From NCBI GenBank assembly GCA_029863035.1, contig JAOTWH010000045.1, forward strand, positions 1 to 13,651: a stretch of 13,651 nt of DNA, read 5' to 3'. Of this stretch, positions 1 through 7,823 are shown piece by piece. Source of the stretch: Acidimicrobiia bacterium. GTDB taxonomy: Bacteria > Actinomycetota > Acidimicrobiia > UBA5794 > JAOTWH01. Both the position numbers and the translations under genes were made by a program. Each line of letters begins with the position of its first letter. The first letter of the stretch is position 1. A model generated the notes under the pieces. The model was not told where the DNA came from and searched no databases. It saw only the letters and a program-made list of their open reading frames with translations.

Positions 1-388
1 GAGATGGTTTGTCGAGTGGCGGCCAGCGAGGCGCGCACCCGGCTTATGAAGCTTTGCTGTGACACCCGTCCCCGCCCGCGTGCCCTGGCACGGGGTGGTG
101 TCTTGACTGCCAAGGAACGCCACGATAGGGACGTATTTCGCGACCTCCAACTATCGCGGTTTGAAGAGCAGTTGCGGAGAGATGTCCAACCGTTCGAGAC
201 TTACGACGCGAGCTCCATTCGCGGTGGTGATCGCCACCCCCTCCCCACCTCCCCCGCTGCGCGGGGGAGGAGAAGAATCGGCGTGGTCGCGCCAAGACGC
301 CGGCGATTTGGTGGCGGTCGCGCTCCCCTCCCGCTTGCGGGAGGGGTAAGGGGAGGGTGCCAACCCGTCAGGAAATGCTGACGCGGGA
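1..388. other. Gene-poor region downstream of rnj
   Basis: I see no convincing gene here. Reading frames are open on both strands, but their translations are dominated by Arg/Gly/Pro runs created by GC-rich palindromes and match no family I know. The part from 61 to 102 can fold: GACACC at 61-66 pairs with GGTGTC at 97-102, and GTGCC at 80-84 pairs with GGCAC at 87-91. From 239 to 357 there is a nested palindrome, listed separately. RNase J ends at 389 on the minus strand, so transcripts from that gene would read into these hairpins. No T-run follows them, so a classical intrinsic terminator is not supported. Confidence 0.55.
239..357. repeat. REP-like nested palindrome
   Basis: Two strong hairpins sit inside a pair of outer inverted arms. 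Hairpin 1 is CCTCCCCCGC (248-257), loop TGC, GCGGGGGAGG (261-270), a perfect 10-base stem. Hairpin 2 is CCCCTCCCGC (325-334), loop TT, GCGGGAGGGG (337-346), also a perfect 10-base stem. Outer arms CCCTCCCC (239-246) and GGGGAGGG (350-357) can pair around both. The layout resembles repetitive extragenic palindromes or BIME-type elements found between genes in many high-GC genomes. It lies 32 bases past the end of rnj and may stabilise or end that transcript. That it is repeated elsewhere in the genome is inference; one window cannot show it. Confidence 0.6.
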
Positions 389-2020
389 CTACGACTCGAT
401 CACCACCGGCAGCACGACGGGGCGGCGGTCGATTCGTTTGCGGATCACTTTGGCCGCCGACTTACGGACGTGGCGCCGCAACGTGTCGAGATCTGTCGGA
501 TACTTGATATTGCCGAGCTCGGCTACAACTGCCTGGGACGCGGCGTCGAGGATCTCCTTGGGGTCATCGGTTAGCCCATGACTATCGACATCGGGGCCGA
601 TGAGGATCTCGCCGTTACGGCGATTGACGCCGACGGTGATAACGACCACGCCGTCGTCAGCCAGTTGACGGCGGTCCCGCAGCACATCTTCGCGCACGTC
701 TCCCAGCTCGCCACCGTCCACGTAGATGTAGTCACACGGAATGGCGTTGCGGTGATGCTTCAGCACTCCATTGGTGAGACTGACGGCATCGCCGTCTTCA
801 GCGAGAATCACATTTGGCACATTCATCTGAGTGGCGAGCTTGGCGTGCGCATTGAGGTGGCGATATTCCCCGTGGACCGGGACCAGAGCATCGGGTCGGA
901 CCACGTTGATGAACGTCTTCAGTTCTTCTTGAGCGGCGTGACCGGACACGTGCACATTGGAGTTGTTGCCATGGAACACGGTGGCGCCTTTGCGCAAGAG
1001 CCCGTTGATGACCCGACTGACCCGGGTTTCGTTGCCGGGGATGGGCTTGGCAGAGATGATGACGGTGTCCTCTGGGGTGAGGTCCACGAAGCGATGCTCC
1101 CCCGAGGCCATCAGCGAAAGAGCGGCGAACGGCTCACCCTGGCTTCCGGTGGAAATGATCGCGGTCCGCTCCGGCGGCAGCTTCAGCAGTTCGTCGATAT
1201 CGAGCAGCCGATCCTCCGGCAGGTCGAGCAGCCCCAGGTCTTTGGCGATTTCGGTGTTCTTGAGCATCGACCGGCCAAGGAACGCGAACGATCGACCGTC
1301 GTCTACCGCCGCGTTCACGATCTGCTGCACCCGATGCAGATGGCTGGCGAAGCAAGCCGTGATCACCCTGCCATGCGACTCGACGATCAGCTCGTATAGC
1401 GACGGTCCTAGGGAAGACTCCGACGGAACGAAGCCAGGTACTTCCGCGTTAGTGCTGTCGGACAGCAGCAGTTTCACCCCGCGCTTACCCAGCTCGGCAA
1501 AGGTGGGGAGGTCGGTCGGCTTGCCGTCGATGGGGGTGGGGTCGAGCTTGAAGTCGCCCGAGTGCAAAACGATCCCCTCCTCGGTATCGAGCGCTACCGC
1601 CGCACCCTGGGGAACGCTGTGACTCACCCCAACGAGTTGGAACTTGAATGGCCCGGCCGTGGTCCACTTCCCAAGCGGCACCGGCCGTAGGTCTGGCTCG
1701 AGACCGGCCTCGAGGATCCGGCTGCGGGCGAACGAAACGGCCAACTCTGTCCCATAGATAGGGACCGGGACTGCACGCAGGAAATAGGCCAAGGCCCCAA
1801 TGTGATCCTCGTGGCCGTGGGTGAGGATCACGCACTCGACATCCTTGCGACGCTCGATTATCGAAGTGAAGTCTGGAAGTACGAGGTCCACTCCCAACAT
1901 GTCCTCTTCGGGGAACATCAACCCGCAATCGATCAATGCCAGGCGGCCATCGATCTCCACAGAAGCGCAGTTACGGCCCACTTCCCCCAGGCCGCCAAGG
2001 AAGGAGATCCTCACGCTCAT
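389..2020 (-). CDS. rnj: Ribonuclease J
   Basis: RNase J is a cytoplasmic metallo-beta-lactamase/beta-CASP nuclease that degrades and matures RNA, with 5'-3' exonuclease and endonuclease activities. The 543-residue product has the usual family length. The zinc motif HGHEDH is at residues 68-73, HSVP at 134-137, HSGD at 153-156, an HVSGHA beta-CASP element lies mid-protein, and a later HGE motif supplies another metal ligand. A C-terminal domain of about 100 residues ends the protein. The frame stays open 32 codons further upstream, but I chose the ATG at 2020 because the family begins at this point (MSVRISFLGG) and because it overlaps the dapA stop as ATGA, implying translational coupling. 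The dapA-rnj order is also found in mycobacteria. No strong ribosome-binding site is visible. Confidence 0.96.
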   Translation of the reverse strand: MSVRISFLGGLGEVGRNCASVEIDGRLALIDCGLMFPEEDMLGVDLVLPDFTSIIERRKDVECVILTHGHEDHIGALAYFLRAVPVPIYGTELAVSFARSRILEAGLEPDLRPVPLGKWTTAGPFKFQLVGVSHSVPQGAAVALDTEEGIVLHSGDFKLDPTPIDGKPTDLPTFAELGKRGVKLLLSDSTNAEVPGFVPSESSLGPSLYELIVESHGRVITACFASHLHRVQQIVNAAVDDGRSFAFLGRSMLKNTEIAKDLGLLDLPEDRLLDIDELLKLPPERTAIISTGSQGEPFAALSLMASGEHRFVDLTPEDTVIISAKPIPGNETRVSRVINGLLRKGATVFHGNNSNVHVSGHAAQEELKTFINVVRPDALVPVHGEYRHLNAHAKLATQMNVPNVILAEDGDAVSLTNGVLKHHRNAIPCDYIYVDGGELGDVREDVLRDRRQLADDGVVVITVGVNRRNGEILIGPDVDSHGLTDDPKEILDAASQAVVAELGNIKYPTDLDTLRRHVRKSAAKVIRKRIDRRPVVLPVVIES

Positions 2021-2895
2021 ACTCGCTGAGCACCTACCAGAGTTTCCTTGATGCGGTCCACTGTTTCTGGCTGAGCGGCCACCAACGGCAGCCTCGGATC
2101 GCCAACCGGGCCCCACACCTCGTTCATGATGCCTTTGAGCGGGATCGGATTCGGCTCGAGGAACAGGGCATCGAACAACGGAAGCAATGCGTGGTGCAAC
2201 TTGGTGGCTGTGCCCATGTCCCCTGCGATGGCCGACTGCAGCATCCGCTTTATCTGGGGTCCGACCAGATGAGAGGGAACCGACACCACCCCGCGGGCGC
2301 CCACGGCCATCATCGGGAGCGTGTAGGCGTCTGATCCGGAGTAGATAGCCAGAGAGTCACCGCACGCCTCAACGGTTCGAGCTGTGAAACCGGTGTCCTC
2401 AACCGCGTCCTTGACCCCGACGATCTTGGGGTTCTCTCCCAGCCGGGCCAGGGTGGGAATCTCGATGAGTCGTGCGGTACGACCCGGGATGTTGTAGAGC
2501 ATCAGGGGGAGATCGGTGGCCGCGGCGATGGCGGTGAAGTGGCGAAAGATGCCCTCCTGGGGTGGCTTGGAGTAGTAAGGCGTCACCGCCAAGAGCCCGT
2601 CGCAACCGACGTCTGCCGCCGCTTTGGAGAGCTCGACCGACTCGGCCGTGTCGTAAGTGCCGGTGCCGGCGATGACCTTCGCTTTGCCGGCTACCGCCTC
2701 GACCGTGCCGCGAAAGAGCGCCAGCTTCTCCTCTGCGCTGAGGGTTGGCGACTCACCCGTAGTGCCGCTCACCAGGATCGCGTCAGATCCGTTATCGGCG
2801 AGGTACTGCGCCAAGTTCCACGCCTGGTCGTAAGCAACGGCCCCGTCTGGGGCGAACGGGGTGAGCATCGCGGTTACGAGATCACCGAAGGGCAT
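2017..2895 (-). CDS. dapA: 4-hydroxy-tetrahydrodipicolinate synthase
   Basis: DapA condenses pyruvate with aspartate semialdehyde, the first committed step of diaminopimelate and lysine synthesis. The 292-residue TIM-barrel protein has the full active site: GTTGE at 44-48, the YY pair at 107-108, YNIPGR at 134-139 with the catalytic Tyr134 and Arg139, and the Schiff-base Lys162 in VGVKDA. Length is typical. The gene starts at an ATG 49 bases from the divergent thioredoxin gene and ends in a 4-base ATGA overlap with rnj, so the two form a probable operon. dapB, which acts next in the pathway, is on the same strand about 2 kb upstream, separated by the thioredoxin and lipoprotein genes. Homologous aldolases of the same fold exist, but all DapA residues are present and dapB is nearby. 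Confidence 0.95.
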   Translation of the reverse strand: MPFGDLVTAMLTPFAPDGAVAYDQAWNLAQYLADNGSDAILVSGTTGESPTLSAEEKLALFRGTVEAVAGKAKVIAGTGTYDTAESVELSKAAADVGCDGLLAVTPYYSKPPQEGIFRHFTAIAAATDLPLMLYNIPGRTARLIEIPTLARLGENPKIVGVKDAVEDTGFTARTVEACGDSLAIYSGSDAYTLPMMAVGARGVVSVPSHLVGPQIKRMLQSAIAGDMGTATKLHHALLPLFDALFLEPNPIPLKGIMNEVWGPVGDPRLPLVAAQPETVDRIKETLVGAQRV

Positions 2896-2928
2896 GTTGC
2901 CCTGGACGGTAGCACCGCAGACCGTCGC

Positions 2929-2934
2929 TATCTT
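2929..2934 (+). promoter_or_regulatory. Possible -10 box, thioredoxin-TPR gene
   Basis: TATCTT fits the actinobacterial TANNNT -10 pattern and ends 10 bases before the ATG at 2945. No Shine-Dalgarno is visible before that ATG, so a leaderless or very short leader transcript is plausible. I found no convincing -35 element. The whole divergent gap to dapA is only 49 bases, so control elements of the two genes must overlap. Confidence 0.3.
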
Positions 2935-2944
2935 TTCAGTAGTT

Positions 2945-3778
2945 ATGGATCACGTACAAGACATCGACCAGGAGGCGTTCGGCCAGGCCGTTCTGCAGCG
3001 CAGCCACGAAGTGCCTGTCGTTGTTGACTTCTGGGCGGAGTGGTGCGGCCCCTGCAAGACGCTTAGCCCGGTGCTGGAGAAGCTGGCAGCGGAATTCGAA
3101 GGCGGTTTCGAACTGGTCAAGATCGATGTCGACAAGAATCAGCAGCTCTCCCAGGAGTTCGGCATCCAGGGCATCCCCAATGTCATCGGGTTCCGCGACG
3201 GCCAACCGGCGTCCCGATTCACAGGAGCGCTTCCGGAGTCGGCCGTTCGCCAGTGGCTGGGCGGTCTGTTGCCCACCGCCGCCGACCGCTTGGTGGAAGC
3301 CGCCCGTGATGAGGTCATCGAGGGCGACACAACGCGCGCTGAAGAGCTATTCACCCAAGCACTCGGCCTTGATAGCGACCACGCCGAGGCCGGGACGGGA
3401 CTCGCCTCGCTGCTCATCGCCCGCGGCGACACGGAGGGCGCCCTCATCGTGTTGGGCAAGCTGACCCCGTCAGCCGAAACCGAACGGCTCCAGGCAGCCG
3501 CCAGGGTCACCGCCTCCCAGGGCGGCGACATCGGCGAGCTGGAAGCAGCGGTGGAGGCCGAGCCCGGCTCGGAGGCGGCGTTGATCGCGCTGGGGATGGC
3601 ACTTGCCGCCAAATCCGAGCACGAACCAGCTCTTGACTATCTACTGAAGGCGGTCTCGATCAAGGGACCGCGAACCGAGGAGGCTCGCCGGGCCATGATC
3701 GACGTGTTCGGGATCTTGGGCAACGAACATCCTCTCACCATCGACTACCGCAAGCGGCTGGCCAGCCAGTTGTTCTAG
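2945..3778 (+). CDS. cnoX: Thioredoxin-TPR protein (CnoX/YbbN type)
   Basis: This 277-residue protein joins an N-terminal thioredoxin domain (about 1-110) to a helical TPR-like region (about 115-277). In E. coli, CnoX (YbbN) is a chaperedoxin that protects proteins from oxidative damage and hands them to GroEL. Here the active site is a complete WCGPC (Cys34 and Cys37), unlike the E. coli form, which has lost one cysteine, so real disulfide chemistry is likely. The cis-proline lies in GIPNV at 76-80. The C-terminal pattern ending HPLTIDYRKRLAS matches YbbN-type proteins. The frame is open upstream, but the added residues run into dapA and are unlike thioredoxin, so I chose the ATG at 2945. 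It is divergent from dapA and convergent with the lipoprotein gene, 8 bases away. The exact client is unknown. Confidence 0.87.
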   Translation: MDHVQDIDQEAFGQAVLQRSHEVPVVVDFWAEWCGPCKTLSPVLEKLAAEFEGGFELVKIDVDKNQQLSQEFGIQGIPNVIGFRDGQPASRFTGALPESAVRQWLGGLLPTAADRLVEAARDEVIEGDTTRAEELFTQALGLDSDHAEAGTGLASLLIARGDTEGALIVLGKLTPSAETERLQAAARVTASQGGDIGELEAAVEAEPGSEAALIALGMALAAKSEHEPALDYLLKAVSIKGPRTEEARRAMIDVFGILGNEHPLTIDYRKRLASQLF

Positions 3779-3786
3779 GCCGGCAG

Positions 3787-4827
3787 CTAGGCCGGTTCGG
3801 CCTCGTCGAGCACCATCGACATGGTCATCCCCATCGTCATATCCATGGCGCCGTCCATTCCATCGCCCGAGAATTTGGCTGTCATCTCGATGTCCATCGC
3901 AGTGGAATTGGCAACCATGACGCCCGTATCGATATCGAACCAGGTAACGCCCGTGACGTCTTGAGGTTTCATCGTGAAATCCATCCCGAAGCCGTCTCGT
4001 TCCATCATGCGGAACTCGGCCTTCATCAGACCAATGTCGTTGGCGTTCATTCCCAACCCAGCCAGCGCCTCGTCGTCAAGGTCGAACATGGCGTCGATCA
4101 TGTCTTGCATGTCCATCGAGAGGGCGGGCATCTTCGTCTTGGATTGGATAACCCAAGTGTTGTGCCCGTCACGCTGCTCCTGCCTCGTCACCTCATAGTC
4201 CGATTCGATCGTCCACTCTCCGAAGAACGGGATCGTGGATGTTTGGCTGTCGGACCACTTGGCGCCGACGAAGAGCTCTTGGTCGGGGAAGGCAGGCCCG
4301 AACATCTGACTGGTGGTCCCGGCGCCCGCCAGGCCGGTGAGGTCCCCGCCGAAGAGGTCGGTTGGCAGCTGAGCGCCGCCCGCCGTAACAGAGACCGTGT
4401 TTCCACTGCGATCGAGCACGACGCTCACCTCAGGGAGGTAGTCGTCGACGCTCATGCCGAGGTCTTCCATCGACACATCATCCAGCCCATCTACCCCGAA
4501 ACCAGAGACGCTGAAGTCGTTCAGGTCCACCTTGACCGTGATCTCCGTTGTGTCGGCCGTCGGTCCCTCGCCAACGAGATATCGAAACCCCGCATCCATG
4601 CTCATTGAGCCGGCGACGCTCTCGGTGCCGAACCCGGAATCAACGTCGGCCGCCATGTCGACGTTCATGGTTACGCCGTACGCCAATTCCTGACCGGGGG
4701 CGTACCCGTAGGAGAGAACCATGGCCTGGGCACCGGGCGGTGCGGCGGCAGGTATCTCGCTTTGGGCGCAGGCGCCGGCGATGAGCGCGGCGGCCAGGAT
4801 CGCAACGAGATGGCGGAAGTACGTCAA
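3787..4827 (-). CDS. Methionine-rich lipoprotein, function unknown
   Basis: I do not recognise a function. The 346-residue product begins with a short basic stretch, a hydrophobic segment (7-19) and Cys20 in ALIAGAC, which fits a lipoprotein signal, so the mature protein is probably anchored on the outer face of the cytoplasmic membrane. The rest alternates polar and hydrophobic residues as in beta-sheet proteins and is rich in Met and Asp. Near the C-terminus methionines alternate in runs such as MDMTMGMTMSMV. The layout, with a mid-protein GAKWSDSQT stretch, faintly recalls DUF6263-type lipoproteins, but I cannot confirm that. The start is TTG at 4827, supported by AAGGGGA just upstream and by the signal peptide, which any later start would remove. 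It lies 53 bases after dapB and may be the last gene of that operon. Confidence 0.8.
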   Translation of the reverse strand: MTYFRHLVAILAAALIAGACAQSEIPAAAPPGAQAMVLSYGYAPGQELAYGVTMNVDMAADVDSGFGTESVAGSMSMDAGFRYLVGEGPTADTTEITVKVDLNDFSVSGFGVDGLDDVSMEDLGMSVDDYLPEVSVVLDRSGNTVSVTAGGAQLPTDLFGGDLTGLAGAGTTSQMFGPAFPDQELFVGAKWSDSQTSTIPFFGEWTIESDYEVTRQEQRDGHNTWVIQSKTKMPALSMDMQDMIDAMFDLDDEALAGLGMNANDIGLMKAEFRMMERDGFGMDFTMKPQDVTGVTWFDIDTGVMVANSTAMDIEMTAKFSGDGMDGAMDMTMGMTMSMVLDEAEPA

Positions 4828-4831
4828 GGTA

Positions 4832-4839
4832 TCCCCTTT
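4832..4839 (-). promoter_or_regulatory. Ribosome-binding site of the lipoprotein gene
   Basis: On the minus strand an AAAGGGGA stretch lies about 4 bases before the TTG at 4827. This purine-rich run is the clearest Shine-Dalgarno among the minus-strand genes of this block, and it decides in favour of the rare TTG start. Confidence 0.55.
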
Positions 4840-4880
4840 GGTCGGCCAAGATTCATCGGCACAACGTGGATCGGACTTGA

Positions 4881-5636
4881 CTAGATGCCGAGCAGAGGCT
4901 CCAGCCCAAAGGTCACGCCTGGGCGATCGGCTATTTCCCTAACAGCAAGAAGGACGCCAGGCATGAACGACTCCCTGTCGAATGTGTCGTGTCGCATCGA
5001 CAGGGTCTCTCCCTCCGCTCCCAGGACTACTTCTTGGCTGGCGATGATCCCCGGCAATCGGATGCTGTGAACGGGAATCCCTTCAACGTCGGCACCGCGG
5101 GCTCCCGGGACGAGCTCCTTTGACTCGAACCTAGTGCCCCGCCCCTGGCGGGCCGCCGCCATGCGTTGGGCGGTCGCCAGCGCTGTGCCCGAGGGTGCGT
5201 CTGGTTTGTCCTCATGATGAAGCTCGACGATCTCTGCCACTGGGAGGTGGGTAGCCGCCTTCTCGGCGAAGTGCATGAGAAGCACCGCTCCTATGGAGAA
5301 GTTGGGAGCGATGATGCAGTTGGGCGGGCCATTACCCCACTCCGCTTCTACTTGCGCCAATCTGGCCGCATCGAATCCTGAGGTGCCGACCACAGCATGC
5401 ATGCCCATGCCACGCCATGCCGAGAGGTTCTCCATGACGACGTCGGGGTTGGTGAACTCGACCACGACCTGGGCGTCCGAGAGTGCCGCCCTGTCGTTGG
5501 AGATCTCGAGGCCCTGGACGCTCTCCGCATCGGGACCGAACAGAGCAACGAGCTCCAGGTCGTCGGCTGCCGCCACCGCCGCCGCAGCCAGGCGGCCCAT
5601 CCGGCCTCCGGCTCCTGAGATAGCGACCGCGGTCAC
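4881..5636 (-). CDS. dapB: 4-hydroxy-tetrahydrodipicolinate reductase
   Basis: DapB reduces the DapA product with NAD(P)H to tetrahydrodipicolinate in lysine/diaminopimelate synthesis. The 251-residue protein has the N-terminal nucleotide-binding motif GAGGRMG (8-14), EFTNPD (60-65), VGTSG (83-87), APNFSIG (110-116) and the signature ELHHEDKPDAPSGTA (138-152), which holds the catalytic His140/His141 and Lys144. Length is typical. The start is GTG at 5636, overlapping the stop of the M16 peptidase gene as GTGA, so the two are translationally coupled. An M16 protease near dapB is also seen in mycobacteria. All key residues are intact. Confidence 0.95.
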   Translation of the reverse strand: MTAVAISGAGGRMGRLAAAAVAAADDLELVALFGPDAESVQGLEISNDRAALSDAQVVVEFTNPDVVMENLSAWRGMGMHAVVGTSGFDAARLAQVEAEWGNGPPNCIIAPNFSIGAVLLMHFAEKAATHLPVAEIVELHHEDKPDAPSGTALATAQRMAAARQGRGTRFESKELVPGARGADVEGIPVHSIRLPGIIASQEVVLGAEGETLSMRHDTFDRESFMPGVLLAVREIADRPGVTFGLEPLLGI

Positions 5637-6883
5637 GCGATGAACTCGGTCAGCTCTTCTGGTTCGAACGGACCGGTGGCGCCAAGCACGAAGGGACCCC
5701 CGAACAGCTCGTCCGCCAGCGCCTGAACGTCATCCACCGTCACGGCTTCGACGCGCCCGACGATCTCATCGACACTGAGGTGCTCCACCCCGGACAGTTC
5801 GTTGCGTCCTAGTCGCGTCATGCGGCTGTTGGCGTCCTCCATGGCAAGAGCGAGCGCACCCTTCGTGTGGCCCTTGGCTCGCTCCAGCTCATCTGCAGTT
5901 ATCCCCTCGGCCACCACGCCGGCCAGCTCGGCGCGAATCAAGTCGAGGACTTCCGGTGTCTGCGAAGGCGTCGTGCCGGCGTAGACCCCCCAGGCTCCGG
6001 AATCGGCGTAAGGCCAGCGGAACATGTACACCGCGTAGGCCAGCCCTCTCTTCTCACGGATCTCGCGAAACAGGCGTGACGACATCCCGCTTCCCATGAC
6101 GTGTGACAGCACTCCGAAGGCGAAACGGCGTTCGTCGGCGCGGACCAAACCTGGGCCGCCGTAGACCAGATGGGCCTGTTCGGTGTCTCGTTTTTCGACT
6201 CGCACCCGCGGTTCGACGGGGGCCTCACCGAACTCGTGCTTGATGGGATCGCCCTCCCATGAGCCGAATTGCTCGGTGATCTGAGCAACGATGTCTTCAT
6301 GGTCAAGGTGACCACCCACCGCCACCACCATCGAATGGGGCGAGTAGCGGCGGCTCCAATAGCCATTGATGGTGTCGCGGGTGATATCCCCGATCGACTG
6401 GCGAGTGCCAAGCACCGGATACTCCAGCAGGTGGCCCTTCCACAGCGCTTGTGCGAACCGCTCGTAGGCGACATCGGTGGGGTCGTCGTCGTTCATGTTG
6501 ATCTCTTCGAGCACAACCTGGCGCTCGGAATCGATCTCCTCTTGACGGAACGCCGGTCGCTGGATCATCTCCGCCATGAGGTCGAGGCCCATGGGGAGGT
6601 CGGCGTCGCGCATCCTGGCCCAAAAGCAGGTGAATTCCTTCGACGTGAAGGCATTGGACTGAGCTCCTACCGCGTCGAACGCTTCGGAGATGTACTGGGC
6701 TGAGTAGCGCTCGGACCCCTTGAAGAGAAGGTGCTCGAGAAAGTGAGAGCAGCCGGCCTCTTCTGGTGTCTCGTCCCTCGATCCTGTGTCGATCCAACAC
6801 CCGATGGCGATGGAGCGCACTTCAGGCATCGATTCGGTGATGACGCGGATGCCGTTGGGCAGCGTCGAAAGCTGATAGTGCAT
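5633..6883 (-). CDS. M16 family zinc peptidase
   Basis: A 416-residue member of the M16 (pitrilysin/mitochondrial processing peptidase) family, related to mycobacterial PepR. The inverted zinc motif HFLEH is at 47-51, and the third ligand is Glu127 in VVLEEI, 80 residues after the first His, the usual spacing. The C-terminal half carries the second, non-catalytic M16 domain, with a GSGMSSRLFREIREKRGL stretch around residues 275-292 that is characteristic of the family. It has no signal peptide and is probably cytoplasmic. It lies 10 bases after the hydrolase gene and overlaps dapB by 4 bases, pointing to one transcript. The natural substrate is unknown; family members degrade peptides or process precursors. 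Confidence 0.93.
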   Translation of the reverse strand: MHYQLSTLPNGIRVITESMPEVRSIAIGCWIDTGSRDETPEEAGCSHFLEHLLFKGSERYSAQYISEAFDAVGAQSNAFTSKEFTCFWARMRDADLPMGLDLMAEMIQRPAFRQEEIDSERQVVLEEINMNDDDPTDVAYERFAQALWKGHLLEYPVLGTRQSIGDITRDTINGYWSRRYSPHSMVVAVGGHLDHEDIVAQITEQFGSWEGDPIKHEFGEAPVEPRVRVEKRDTEQAHLVYGGPGLVRADERRFAFGVLSHVMGSGMSSRLFREIREKRGLAYAVYMFRWPYADSGAWGVYAGTTPSQTPEVLDLIRAELAGVVAEGITADELERAKGHTKGALALAMEDANSRMTRLGRNELSGVEHLSVDEIVGRVEAVTVDDVQALADELFGGPFVLGATGPFEPEELTEFIA

Positions 6884-6893
6884 CAGCGAGATA

Positions 6894-7757
6894 CTAAGAC
6901 CGCCCGGTTGCCAACCATTCCCCCACCGCCGCCGCCACTTCCTGTGGCTTCTCGTGGATCATCCAATGCGAAGTACCGACCATGATCTGCTCTTCGAACT
7001 CGGCGTCGACCCACTCTCCAGATCCGGTGGCGGCCTCTGGCACGAACGCTTGATCTCGTTCGGGGTGGATGTACAGCACCGGCACCTTCGTCGGTGGCAA
7101 CTCCATGGGAACTGCTGGGTCGAACCACTGGGGGCGGTAGTTGGCTCGATACCAGTTGGCCATAGCTTCGAAAGCTCCCGGCTGCGACCACTCATCGATA
7201 TAGGCCTGGCGGTCTTGCGGTGTAACGCCTGCGGATTCACCGAACGCCCAGTCAGCCAACCGTCGGTACCCGTCGGCTGCCAGCAAGGCGCGGCCCGACT
7301 CCGAGTGCAGCAGCCACACATAGAAGGAGCGCCGCAGTTGATCGGGGTTTTCTATGGCCGCGCGGCGCAACCGCATCGGATGGGGCGATGCCATGATGAT
7401 CATTCGGCTAATGCGCTCCGGGTACATCGCTCCCATGGCCCAGGCCACCGCTCCCCCGAAGTCGTGAGCCACCACGCCGACGGTCGCCACCCCTGCCCAA
7501 TCCAGTAACCCAACCGCATCGGCTACCAGTTGCGGCATGGCGTACGAGGCGACTCCTTGGGGTCGCTCGCTTTGGCCGAAGCCGCGCTGGTCAGGGATCA
7601 GCAGTCTGAAGTCGCCGCCGATGAGAGGTTCCAGCTTGGACCAAGCTCGAGCCGACTCCGGCCAGCCGTGCAGCAGCAACAGCGCGGAGGCATCGGGATC
7701 GCCGCCATCGGCCACGCTGAGCTCGATCCCATTGACCGAGACGGTCTTGCGGTCCAT
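6894..7757 (-). CDS. Alpha/beta hydrolase, epoxide-hydrolase type
   Basis: A 287-residue alpha/beta hydrolase. The oxyanion motif HGWPES is at 30-35. The nucleophile elbow AHDFGG places an aspartate (Asp99) where esterases have serine, as in epoxide hydrolases and haloalkane dehalogenases. Asp235 is the likely acid and His264, in GTSHW, the catalytic base. An NWYR motif (201-204) in the cap and Tyr146 suit the epoxide-hydrolase tyrosines that activate the ring oxygen, so I favour epoxide hydrolase over dehalogenase. The frame is open another 65 codons upstream, but that part is not hydrolase-like, so I chose the ATG at 7757. A TAGGGT box 7 bases upstream suggests a leaderless transcript. It is probably the first gene of the operon with the M16 peptidase and dapB. 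The substrate cannot be read from sequence. Confidence 0.88.
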   Translation of the reverse strand: MDRKTVSVNGIELSVADGGDPDASALLLLHGWPESARAWSKLEPLIGGDFRLLIPDQRGFGQSERPQGVASYAMPQLVADAVGLLDWAGVATVGVVAHDFGGAVAWAMGAMYPERISRMIIMASPHPMRLRRAAIENPDQLRRSFYVWLLHSESGRALLAADGYRRLADWAFGESAGVTPQDRQAYIDEWSQPGAFEAMANWYRANYRPQWFDPAVPMELPPTKVPVLYIHPERDQAFVPEAATGSGEWVDAEFEEQIMVGTSHWMIHEKPQEVAAAVGEWLATGRS

Positions 7758-7764
7758 GGCGTTC

Positions 7765-7770
7765 ACCCTA
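7765..7770 (-). promoter_or_regulatory. Possible -10 box for the hydrolase operon
   Basis: On the minus strand TAGGGT fits TANNNT and is followed by exactly 7 bases before the ATG at 7757. This spacing would start the transcript at the A of the ATG, a common leaderless design in actinobacteria. No clear -35 sequence is seen. Confidence 0.35.
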
Positions 7771-7823
7771 GATGGTGGGTTATCGTCGCTCGGTGGCCGA
7801 ACACCACCTCGCCCAGCCCACCC

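Noticed and set aside
1..60. Possible 3' end of an RNase P RNA gene on the plus strand
   Set aside because: GATGGTTTGTC near the left edge and ACCCGGCTTA at 36-45 recall the end of bacterial rnpB, but the nearly invariant ACAGAA before that segment is missing and the rest of the gene would lie outside the window. A covariance-model search with upstream sequence would decide; a hit continuing left would support it.
4..381. A 125-codon open frame on the plus strand
   Set aside because: Its second half is translated from the GC-rich palindromes, its composition is Arg/Gly/Pro-heavy, and it matches no family I know. It looks like a chance frame in high-GC DNA.
578..1399. Long open frames opposite rnj
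   Set aside because: They lie antisense to a gene with complete RNase J motifs and arise from codon bias on the other strand.
2861..2944. Upstream extension of the thioredoxin-TPR gene
   Set aside because: The frame is open, but the extra 28 residues overlap dapA and are unlike a thioredoxin N-terminus.
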